From an uncultured bacterium (GTDB lineage: Bacteria; Actinomycetota; Coriobacteriia; Coriobacteriales; Coriobacteriaceae): DNA of 11,629 nt. The stretch spans positions 1-11,629 of the forward strand of contig CAJMPE010000050.1 in the NCBI GenBank assembly GCA_905215275.1. The letters run 5' to 3'. This document shows, in pieces, positions 1 to 5,605 of this stretch (positions within the stretch are counted from its first letter, which is position 1; each line of letters begins with the position of its first letter). A program made the translations under genes and the position numbers. The notes under the pieces were generated by a model. That model was not told the DNA's origin, made no database searches, and worked only from the letters and a program-made list of their open reading frames with translations.

Positions 1-134
1 CCCGCCACGCCTACAGCGTGGACGTACTCGTGCCCAACCGTCGCGAAACGCTCGAGGCCTTCCCCGAGATTCCCTGCGATCGGACAACTATTGATGACTA
101 TCTTCGCCTCATGCTGAAAGGGGCTTCGAAATGA
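1..134 (+). CDS. ABC transporter ATP-binding protein, C-terminal end (partial)
   Basis: This is the 3' end of a gene entering from the left edge, read in the frame that starts at position 3 and stopping at TGA 132-134. The 43 visible residues run RHAYSVDVLVPNR...FPEIPCDRTTIDDYLRLMLKGASK. An accessory C-terminal tail with a TIDDxxxxMxKG ending is typical of ATPases that pair with ABC-2 type permeases. None of the Walker or signature motifs are in the window, so the assignment rests on this tail and on the context. The stop codon overlaps the ATG of the downstream permease as ATGA (131-134), which implies translational coupling of an ATPase-permease pair. The substrate cannot be told. The role (cytoplasmic ATPase of an exporter) is inferred. 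Confidence 0.7.
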   Translation, partial: RHAYSVDVLVPNRRETLEAFPEIPCDRTTIDDYLRLMLKGASK

Positions 135-829
135 AACGAGCCTTTATGTCCGAGCTCGCCATCGTTCGCACGCTTATCCCGAGCATCGCGGGCGTCAGCC
201 TGTTCATCTTCGTCGTGCTAACCCTTGCCAACGCGTCGGATGGCGATTCCGGCATGAGCGCCGGCGCCTGCGCGGTCAGCGCCATGTCGCCCATCATGGT
301 CATGAGCTCGCTGGCCGGCTTCGACAATCAAAACGGATGGGAGCGTTATCGGGCAACGCTGCCTCTCACGCGCAAAGACATTATTTGCGCACGCTACCTG
401 AGCATCATTGTCTTCTCGGCTGTCATGGCGTGCGCCGCCGCGCTTCTGAGCATCGTCTCCATCCCGCTATTCAACAGCGTGGGCATCCCCTCGACGGGAC
501 AGACGATCTTTGAGATCGCTATAGCCTCGGCAGCATCGATGCTCATCTCCCTCATGATGGCGTTTTTGGCACAGCCGCTGTTCTTCCGATTTGGACACAT
601 GGAGGCGCTGCGCCTATCCGTCGGCCTGTTTGCCCTGCTCTGGTGCCTTGCCATTGCCACGTTGAGCTCCTCCAACCCCATCAGCAACTGGCTCATGTCG
701 ATTGCCGGAGCGAATCCCGATCCCGCCGTCCTTGGCTGTCTGTGTGCAGGCATCGCCGCACTTGCCCTCGCGCTATGTGCAATCAGCTACACCGTCAGCA
801 CCAAGGTTTATCGAGCACGCGACCTGTAA
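131..829 (+). CDS. ABC-2 type transporter permease
   Basis: A 232-residue integral membrane protein, the likely membrane partner of the ATPase whose stop codon it overlaps. About six hydrophobic segments are visible, near residues 16-34, 47-63, 89-113, 126-152, 157-178 and 198-222. Between the second and third lies GWERYRATLPLTRKDIICARY, a sequence very like the 'LPxsRkxivxxry' cytoplasmic segment of ABC2_membrane_5-type permeases. The ATG at 131 is chosen because AAAGGGG (117-123) sits 7 nt upstream inside the preceding gene and because the ATGA overlap is typical of such pairs. The length fits the family. The pair probably exports a small molecule or peptide, but nothing in the sequence gives the substrate. 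No regulator of the GntR type often found with such pairs lies inside the window; one could lie to the left. Confidence 0.85.
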   Translation: MKRAFMSELAIVRTLIPSIAGVSLFIFVVLTLANASDGDSGMSAGACAVSAMSPIMVMSSLAGFDNQNGWERYRATLPLTRKDIICARYLSIIVFSAVMACAAALLSIVSIPLFNSVGIPSTGQTIFEIAIASAASMLISLMMAFLAQPLFFRFGHMEALRLSVGLFALLWCLAIATLSSSNPISNWLMSIAGANPDPAVLGCLCAGIAALALALCAISYTVSTKVYRARDL

Positions 830-842
830 TCGACAGCTAAAA

Positions 843-871
843 AAGCTTAGGTGGTACCCCGCTTATTTTTT
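843..871 (+). terminator. Candidate rho-independent terminator after ABC permease
   Basis: AAGC (843-846) pairs with GCTT (861-864) and GGT (850-852) with ACC (856-858), separated by a small internal loop. A run of six T (866-871) follows directly. The position 13 nt after the permease stop fits a terminator. The stem is short and imperfect, so this is a moderate call. Confidence 0.4.
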
Positions 872-957
872 CAATGAAACAAGGCGGCATAGCGTCACCA
901 CCGCCCCTCACAGCAGGCCGTCTAGTTCTTGGCAACCAAAAAGACACCGTCAGCATA

Positions 958-1140
958 TCGAAGGTGAATACTTTTCCGAGAAGTGAACGAGTAAAAACAG
1001 CGCCCTGTAGCATCGACATTTTTAAGGACTCAATTCCTGCGGTTTTGTCTAAGAATCCTGCAGTTTTGTTCGAAAAAAGTGTGCATGTTCCAGGGGTCCA
1101 GATTTACTCGTTCACTTCGCGGAAAACCATTCACCTTCGA
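958..1140. repeat. MITE-like palindromic element with internal tandem repeat
   Basis: The ends form a 38-bp terminal inverted repeat (958-995 against the complement of 1103-1140) with 35 of 38 matches, starting TCGAAGGTGAAT and ending GAAGTGAACGAGTAAA. Weaker symmetry continues inward without gaps to 1020 and 1078 (14 of the next 25 match). The 57-bp centre holds two adjacent 21-bp copies (1035-1055 and 1056-1076, 16 of 21 identical, each starting TCCTGC(A/G)GTTTTGT). The element is non-coding. Because of the symmetry both strands would encode a similar short peptide with the core FTRSL(L/R)GK(V/P)FTFD. I see no transposase and no clear target-site duplication. It is probably a mobile or REP-like repeat dispersed in this lineage, but copy number cannot be judged from one window. 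Confidence 0.75.
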
Positions 1141-1260
1141 TTCGAGCCTTAACCAAATGCCCTCTCGAACTATGGCCCCTGTCTCACCACAGCGATATCA
1201 AAGCTTCATGGCGGGACGGTATCATCGGACGCACGCCGTAAATCTGGCGCGGTCGTTCTT

Positions 1261-1267
1261 GGGGAGG
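1261..1267 (+). promoter_or_regulatory. Shine-Dalgarno for the EamA gene (supports GTG start)
   Basis: GGGGAGG lies 10 nt before the GTG at 1278. No in-frame ATG lies near this site, so it decides the GTG start. Confidence 0.7.
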
Positions 1268-1277
1268 CATTTCGCCC

Positions 1278-2153
1278 GTGTCGTGGGTCGTCGCAGCATT
1301 TGCGTCAGCACTCTTTGCCGGCATCACATCCATCTTGGCCAAATGCGGCATCAAACAAACCGATTCCGATGTCGCAACCGCCATCCGTATCTGCGTGGCG
1401 CTCGTTTTCGCCTGGGCAATGGCGGGCATTTCTGGATCCATTGGAACCATCGGCAGCATCGAACCCAGATCCTGGCTCTTTCTCGTCCTCTCGGGACTCG
1501 CTACCGGTGCTTCATGGATCTGTTACTTTAAGGCGTTGGGCATCGGAGACGTCAATAAGGTCGTACCGGTCGACAAGATGAGCACCGTACTCGCCGCACT
1601 GATCGCCATCGTACTTTTTGGCGAGACGAGCAACCTTGCGGTTAAGCTCGTGGGAACCGCTGTCATCACCCTCGGCACGTTTTTAATGATCGAGAAGAAG
1701 CAGCCTGCCGGACCCGAGCAGCAGCAAGACCGGACCTGGCTCGCTTACGCCCTCGGCGCCGCCGTGTTCGCGGCGCTCACGTCCATCCTTGCCAAGGCTG
1801 GCATCGAAGGCGTCGAATCCAACCTGGCCACGGCAATCCGTACCTGTGTGGTACTGGTTATGGCATGGGCAATCGTGGCAGCTAAAGGCAAGATGGGCCA
1901 AGCCGTGCGCGTAGACCGCTACGAACTCGTATTTCTCGCGGCATCGGGCATTGCGACTGGCGCATCGTGGCTGCTATGCTACTACGCCATCGCCACAGGC
2001 CAGGTGAGCGTCGTGGTGCAGATCGACAAACTATCGATTGTCGTATCGATACTATTTGCGCACTTGGCATTCAACAAAAAACTCTCACGGCGCAGCGCCA
2101 TCGGTCTCGCCCTCATCGTACTGGGCACCGCCGCGCTCGCAGTTTGGAAGTAG
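1278..2153 (+). CDS. EamA/DMT-family transporter
   Basis: A 291-residue membrane protein of the drug/metabolite transporter superfamily (EamA, ten-TM type). The internal duplication is plain: residues 4-138 and 154-290 align, with TSILAK at 17-22 matching 168-173, ATAIRxCV at 33-40 matching 184-191, and SGLATGASW (72-80) followed by VDKMS (98-102) matching SGIATGASW (223-231) followed by IDKLS (249-253). A charged linker (EKKQPAGPEQQQDR, 139-152) separates the halves. The start is GTG. EamA proteins move small metabolites such as amino acids or sugars across the cytoplasmic membrane, but the substrate and even the direction cannot be read here. The gene stands alone: it lies 448 bp after the ABC pair and converges on the EFR1 gene 15 bp away. 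The palindromic repeat upstream may affect its transcription. Confidence 0.88.
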   Translation: MSWVVAAFASALFAGITSILAKCGIKQTDSDVATAIRICVALVFAWAMAGISGSIGTIGSIEPRSWLFLVLSGLATGASWICYFKALGIGDVNKVVPVDKMSTVLAALIAIVLFGETSNLAVKLVGTAVITLGTFLMIEKKQPAGPEQQQDRTWLAYALGAAVFAALTSILAKAGIEGVESNLATAIRTCVVLVMAWAIVAAKGKMGQAVRVDRYELVFLAASGIATGASWLLCYYAIATGQVSVVVQIDKLSIVVSILFAHLAFNKKLSRRSAIGLALIVLGTAALAVWK

Positions 2154-2171
2154 CGCGGCCAGCAGCCGCTA
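2151..2171. terminator. Possible shared hairpin between convergent genes
   Basis: TAGC-gc-GGC pairs with GCC-GCTA around a five-base loop (CAGCA), giving seven base pairs with a 2-nt bulge. The hairpin overlaps both the EamA stop (2151-2153) and the EFR1 stop (2169-2171). There is no T-tract, so a terminator role is only possible. Confidence 0.3.
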
Positions 2172-2960
2172 CATCCTCACACCTGGCTTGGGATGCCTGT
2201 ACTGACCGTGGGATGCCGTGCGTTTACCGTGCGAGATGGCAAATTTGGGACAACAGTGCAGGCAACGAAGGCAGGCTGCGCACTCCGGCTTTGTCCAGAC
2301 GGGAAGGCCGTCGCGCATCTCAATCGCCGCCATGGGGCAGCGCTTGGCACACAGGCCGCAGCCGATGCAGCGATCGGCATCGACGGCAAACTTGCTCGTC
2401 TGCTGCATACGCGGCAGCCCAAACGCATGATACGCGCACGATGCAAACAGGGGCACGCGATGGCGCATCATATTGCCCGTGCGCCGCTCCCGCACCGCGT
2501 CGATCACAGCATCAATCTGCGCCTCAGCAGCCCTATTGATACCCTCAACCTTTTGAGGGTCAGACAGGTCGAAAACAGGCGTCCAGGTATCAGGCATCTT
2601 GACGCTCATCGCCGCATCTAACTCGAGCCCACGCTCGTGCAGCAGGTCGCGGGCAAACTTGGCCGATTGGCCGGTCGTCGAACCGTACGTCGAAACATAG
2701 AACGTATAGGGGCGCTCGCCGCCCTTTGCACCGGCAGCAATCGACAGGTCGGCAGTCTTCAAAAACTCGATCATCGGTGTCGGCAGACCGCAGGCATACA
2801 CCGGAGCAACAAATCCCAGCTGGCAGGGGCCTTCCGTCGCAACAAGGCGAAGGGCTTCGGCATCAAAGCGCTCAATCGACATAACTTTGTCGCTTGTCGC
2901 CGCTGCAATGCGACGCGCCACATGTTCGCTGTTCCCCGTCGCGCTAAAGTACAGGATCAT
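2169..2960 (-). CDS. EFR1-type flavodoxin/ferredoxin fusion protein
   Basis: A 263-residue cytoplasmic protein with two redox modules. The N-terminal half is flavodoxin-like, opening with the FMN phosphate-loop motif FSATGNSEHVA (5-15) and followed by PVYACGLPTPM (53-63). The C-terminal half is a bacterial-type two-cluster ferredoxin: C198, C201, C204 and C208 (CIGCGLCAKRCP), then C227, C230, C233 and C237 (CAACLRCLHCCP), enough for two [4Fe-4S] clusters. This architecture is that of the EFR1 family ferredoxins of anaerobes, which are expected to carry electrons between iron-sulfur and flavin centres; the partner enzymes are unknown. The ATG is supported by AGAGGGG (complement of 2967-2973). 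The start lies 37 bp downstream of the ClC stop, so the two are probably co-transcribed. Confidence 0.88.
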   Translation of the reverse strand: MILYFSATGNSEHVARRIAAATSDKVMSIERFDAEALRLVATEGPCQLGFVAPVYACGLPTPMIEFLKTADLSIAAGAKGGERPYTFYVSTYGSTTGQSAKFARDLLHERGLELDAAMSVKMPDTWTPVFDLSDPQKVEGINRAAEAQIDAVIDAVRERRTGNMMRHRVPLFASCAYHAFGLPRMQQTSKFAVDADRCIGCGLCAKRCPMAAIEMRDGLPVWTKPECAACLRCLHCCPKFAISHGKRTASHGQYRHPKPGVRM

Positions 2961-2997
2961 CTCGTGCCCCTCTGGAGTTGACTCGCGATTAACCGTG

Positions 2998-4287
2998 CTA
3001 CTTGCGCAGCGGCTTGGGCAGCGGAATGCCGGCGGCGATAACGGCGGCGATGATCATGCAGACGATACCCTTGAGTGGGAAGCACATGAGCAGCAGGCCC
3101 ACGACCATGACCGGCTGACGCATGACCGCACCCATCGTCGATGCCGTGCAGACGGCGACGCAAAAGACCGGATCGGCGCCGGTGAGGATGGCCAGTCCGT
3201 AGCCCAGGCTTACGCCCGAGAAGATAACCGGGAAGAAGTGACCGCCGCGCCAACCAAGGTTGATGAGGGCGGGGGTCAGCATGGCCTTGACCAGACCGGT
3301 CGCGATAAGCACGCCGGCGGGAATGGTCAAGTAGGTTTCCATGAGCACGTCGGCCTGGGTCTCGCCGGCAAACATGGTGTAGGGCAGGACCGTGCCGCAG
3401 ATGGCGAGCGCCAGACCGGCTAGCATGGCCTTGACGACAGGACGCTCCCCTATTGCATGGGCAAGCGCTTCGCTCGCGTGCCCAGAGACAAAGTACAGCC
3501 AGCCGCAGATTGTTCCGATCAACGACAGAGGGACGAGCCAGGTAAGCTCTAGGTTGCCCACCTCGGCGGACTCGAACCTGGGCATGCCCATGCCGCCGCC
3601 CACAAGCTGGCCAAGCAGCAGGTAGGTACCCAGACCGCCGGCAATCGCAATACCGTAGACCACCGTCTTTTGCGCCTTGGGCAGCTTGATGGTGATCTCG
3701 CCGGACGCGGAGCCCTCGTCGCCGTCGGCACTACCGGCAAGCGGCGCCACAAAGCCAAAGACGGGCGCAGTAAAGAGCGCCGTCAGGGCAGCCTGGGTAC
3801 CCAGCAGCGTGAGCTCCCTAAACTCGGCGCCAAAGCGACGCATACGGTCGCCGACCCAGCTGCACAGACCCGCGATAACGCCGGTCAGGCCGGCCTCCGG
3901 TCCAATGCTTCCGCCAAACAGCAGCGGCAGCAATGCCGCGAGCGAAAGCTTGCCCAGGTTGTCGTACGGGTAGCGCCCGTCTTGCTTAACCTTAGCCATC
4001 ACCTGGTTGAGGTCATCGGTCTTGGTGCCTGTCATCTTTTCGTACAGACCGATTAACAGGCCGCCCAGCAGGCAGACAAAAAACGGGTACGGCAAAAAGC
4101 CAAACGGGCCGCTGGCAAGCTCGGGCGAAGAGACGCCCAGCGCGTGCGGAATCTCGGTCCATAGATAGTCGATACCGTGCTCCATCGCAAAAAAGAACAG
4201 CCAGACCGCGGCACCTGCGAACGCACCGGCCACGGCAACGCTAAGTAAAAACAGCGCGCGGTTTTTGGGTTTGGCAAGGCTATCCAT
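2998..4287 (-). CDS. Divergent ClC-family chloride channel/transporter
   Basis: A 429-residue polytopic membrane protein with the overall ClC pattern, about ten or more hydrophobic segments. The C-terminal GxFxP signature is clear as GGHFFPVIFSG (348-358). In place of the canonical GxEGP signature it has GGSIGPEAG (125-133): aligned on G-x-x-G-P, the gating/proton glutamate position is I128, and a glutamate follows the proline (E131). The usual GSGIP motif is also not evident; TKTDDLNQ (89-96) occupies that place. ClC proteins move Cl- or other anions passively or in exchange for protons. The missing glutamate argues for a channel-like or atypical mode, which is an inference. The start is supported by GGGAGGA (complement of 4292-4298) close upstream. 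No C-terminal CBS domains are present. It follows the LOG gene by 125 bp and precedes EFR1 by 37 bp. Confidence 0.85.
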   Translation of the reverse strand: MDSLAKPKNRALFLLSVAVAGAFAGAAVWLFFFAMEHGIDYLWTEIPHALGVSSPELASGPFGFLPYPFFVCLLGGLLIGLYEKMTGTKTDDLNQVMAKVKQDGRYPYDNLGKLSLAALLPLLFGGSIGPEAGLTGVIAGLCSWVGDRMRRFGAEFRELTLLGTQAALTALFTAPVFGFVAPLAGSADGDEGSASGEITIKLPKAQKTVVYGIAIAGGLGTYLLLGQLVGGGMGMPRFESAEVGNLELTWLVPLSLIGTICGWLYFVSGHASEALAHAIGERPVVKAMLAGLALAICGTVLPYTMFAGETQADVLMETYLTIPAGVLIATGLVKAMLTPALINLGWRGGHFFPVIFSGVSLGYGLAILTGADPVFCVAVCTASTMGAVMRQPVMVVGLLLMCFPLKGIVCMIIAAVIAAGIPLPKPLRK

Positions 4288-4323
4288 CGGGTCCTCCCGC
4301 GGTCAAAGTCGACATAGTTACGT

Positions 4324-4340
4324 TTTATTGTAGAGTGAGC
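4324..4340 (-). promoter_or_regulatory. Possible -10 box upstream of the ClC gene
   Basis: Reading the minus strand, the 125-bp gap before the ClC gene contains TACAAT followed by an A-rich stretch, about 40 nt before the start codon. It resembles a -10 hexamer. I cannot find a good -35 at 16-18 bp, so the ClC-EFR1 pair may have its own promoter, but this is weak. Confidence 0.25.
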
Positions 4341-4412
4341 GTTGCCCGAACGAGCCAACCGTCTGCGCCGCGAACGGCACCATTGGGAGCCATAGTGGGG
4401 CAAGCTCAAGAC

Positions 4413-4946
4413 TTATCCGTTGATAATCGAGGCAATCTCGCGCAAATCGTCGGCAAAGTAGATACCTTGCTGGCGCTGCGGGCTCGATAGGCCCTTATCA
4501 ATCATGTGCCCGAGCAGCGCCTTGAGGTCGTTGTAGTAGCCCCCGAGGTTGTACAGGATGCACGGAGCACTCAGGTGCCCCAACGACACAGCGGACATGA
4601 CCTCGGCAATCTCCTCGAGCGTGCCCGTCCCGCCGGGAAAGGCGATGAACACATCGCCGAGCTCAATCATCTTGGCTTTGCGCTCGGCCATATCGCTCGT
4701 CACGATAAGGTCGTCGATGCCGTCATGTTGAAACTCGGCCTCGATAAAAAAGCTCGGCTCAACACCCGTCACGTGTCCGCCGGCATCGAGCACGCTATCG
4801 GCGAGCGCGCCCATCAGGCCCGATTTGGACCCGCCGTATACCAGCACGTGTCCGTTGGCGCCAATCCAGTTGCCCAGCTCCTGTACCGCGGGCAGAAATG
4901 CCGGGTCATTGCCAGTGTTGGCACCCAGGTACACGGTGATGTTCAT
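4413..4946 (-). CDS. LOG/TIGR00730-family Rossmann fold protein
   Basis: A 177-residue protein of the family that includes LOG cytokinin riboside 5'-monophosphate phosphoribohydrolases. Visible motifs are GGSKSGLMG (38-46, nucleotide-binding loop), MAERK (87-91, in the place of the family's MHERK with catalytic Arg, here R89) and the hallmark PGGTGTLEE (104-112). The family hydrolyses nucleoside 5'-monophosphates to base and ribose 5-phosphate; in bacteria the physiological substrate is often unknown, so I do not claim cytokinin production. The reading frame is open upstream to 5063, but that extension overlaps the potassium channel gene. The ATG at 4946 is preferred because AGGGGGA (complement of 4952-4958) lies 5 nt upstream and the family fold begins right at MNITVYLG. 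It lies 34 bp after the channel gene and is probably in one operon with it. Confidence 0.9.
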   Translation of the reverse strand: MNITVYLGANTGNDPAFLPAVQELGNWIGANGHVLVYGGSKSGLMGALADSVLDAGGHVTGVEPSFFIEAEFQHDGIDDLIVTSDMAERKAKMIELGDVFIAFPGGTGTLEEIAEVMSAVSLGHLSAPCILYNLGGYYNDLKALLGHMIDKGLSSPQRQQGIYFADDLREIASIING

Positions 4947-4951
4947 ATTTG

Positions 4952-4958
4952 TCCCCCT
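4952..4958 (-). promoter_or_regulatory. Shine-Dalgarno deciding the LOG-family start
   Basis: AGGGGGA on the minus strand, 5 nt before the ATG ending at 4946. It rules against the longer frame that runs back to 5063 into the channel gene. Confidence 0.75.
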
Positions 4959-4980
4959 GTTGTGGCGCACGACGTTCGTC

Positions 4981-5406
4981 TTAGCGCTGGCGTCGACGAT
5001 ACTCGCGCACGCGGCGTGACAGATCGGCGAGCTCGTCACGATCGAGCTCTTCCAAATGCTCAAGATCGTCCATAAAACGAGCCATGGTGTCCTTTTGACG
5101 CATCTTGATAAGCGTATTGCAGTAGTTCACCGCCACGCCCGTGAGCATGGCGATGTAGAAGATGCTGATAACGCTCAAGACGACGGTAATGGCGCGGGCA
5201 ACCGGTGTCTCGGCCGGAATGTCACCAAAGCCGATGGTCGAGACCGTCTCAAAGCTAAACCACAGGCCATCGCCAAACGTGAGGGTCGTGGGCTCGGACA
5301 GCCAGACAGCCGTTGAGCACAGCAGGTAGAAGATAAGAAACAGGCCCGTGATGCGTGCAAAGCCAGCCTGTCGCAGCACATCGGCAAGCGTCCTTAACCT
5401 GTTCAT
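4981..5406 (-). CDS. Two-TM potassium channel family protein
   Basis: A 141-residue protein with the minimal K+ channel fold: TM1 about 19-37, a pore helix about 46-56, selectivity filter TIGFGD (57-62) and TM2 about 72-95, followed by a charged cytoplasmic tail (101-141) that looks helical (DDLEHLEELDRDELADLSRR). The filter differs from the common TVGYGD by conservative changes (V to I, Y to F) that other bacterial channels also show. There is no RCK/TrkA_N domain, so gating by ligand is not evident; such short channels work as tetramers in the cytoplasmic membrane. The frame is open to 5457, but the ATG at 5406 is preferred because AAAAGGGG (complement of 5412-5419) lies 5 nt upstream. It is the first gene of the minus-strand cluster and diverges from kinase 1. 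Confidence 0.87.
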   Translation of the reverse strand: MNRLRTLADVLRQAGFARITGLFLIFYLLCSTAVWLSEPTTLTFGDGLWFSFETVSTIGFGDIPAETPVARAITVVLSVISIFYIAMLTGVAVNYCNTLIKMRQKDTMARFMDDLEHLEELDRDELADLSRRVREYRRRQR

Positions 5407-5411
5407 CGCGA

Positions 5412-5419
5412 CCCCTTTT
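5412..5419 (-). promoter_or_regulatory. Shine-Dalgarno deciding the potassium channel start
   Basis: AAAAGGGG on the minus strand, 5 nt before the ATG ending at 5406. It argues against the start at 5457 further upstream. Confidence 0.7.
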
Positions 5420-5459
5420 CCCAGACGCCCAATCACGTTCGCTCGGTATTGTCCCACAA

Positions 5460-5552
5460 CCGGCAGCTAGGGACGTTCCTTTTGTGCCGGCAGAAAGGGA
5501 CTGTCCCCAGCTGCCGGGCGGAACCGTTTAGCGGTGCTGCCCGGCAGCTGGG
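5460..5552. repeat. Three-armed palindromic repeat (CCGGCAGCT core)
   Basis: Three copies of the core CCGGCAGCTGGG occur in alternating orientation. Arm 1 (5460-5474) pairs with arm 2 (5503-5517) with 14 of 15 matches, and the symmetry continues inward (GTTCCTTT against AAAGGGACT). Arm 2 also pairs with arm 3: 5506-5519 and 5539-5552 are perfect 14-bp complements, with a small inner stem ACCG/CGGT in the loop. Arm 2 cannot pair with both at once, so the two hairpins exclude each other. The element lies between divergent genes, in the probable leader of kinase 1. I take it to be a REP-like dispersed repeat of this lineage. A regulatory role is possible but unproven. Confidence 0.7.
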
Positions 5553-5595
5553 CAGGCTGAGCTGGTATCCTTATGCGGTAATGTCTCGATTCGTT

Positions 5596-5599
5596 AGGA
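5596..5599 (+). promoter_or_regulatory. Shine-Dalgarno deciding the kinase 1 start
   Basis: AGGA lies 6 nt before GTG 5606. The in-frame TTG at 5600 directly abuts it and is too close to be served by it, so GTG 5606 is the better start. An in-frame TAA at 5579-5581 closes the frame upstream. Confidence 0.5.
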
Positions 5600-5605
5600 T
5601 TGCAT

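Larger units (their letters stand above)
830..1277. other. Long intergenic region between ABC permease and EamA gene
   Basis: These 448 bp contain no gene that I can support. From left to right they hold a candidate terminator for the ABC operon (843-871), about 85 bp without recognisable structure, the 183-bp palindromic element (958-1140), and about 137 bp of likely leader for the EamA gene ending in its Shine-Dalgarno sequence (1261-1267). Short open frames here on both strands are by-products of the palindrome. I see no convincing -35/-10 pair for the EamA gene. Confidence 0.6.

Noticed and set aside
845..862. A string resembling the T-box core (AGGTGGTACCCCGC) after the ABC permease.
   Set aside because: The core differs from the usual GGTGGTACCGCG, the place where stem I and the specifier loop would lie is the coding end of the permease, and the next gene is over 400 bp away. 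A weak terminator explains the hairpin and T-run better.
837..1152. Short open frames on both strands over the palindromic element, with similar predicted peptides.
   Set aside because: The similarity follows directly from the inverted repeat. There is no ribosome site, no known domain, and the frames run into unrelated flanking DNA.
2193..3423. Plus-strand open frames opposite the EFR1 and ClC genes.
   Set aside because: Low-complexity Arg/His/Gly/Asp-rich translations with no domain. The minus-strand products are clear.
4947..5063. N-terminal extension of the LOG-family gene.
   Set aside because: The extra 39 residues overlap the potassium channel coding region and have no family match. 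A good Shine-Dalgarno supports the internal ATG at 4946.
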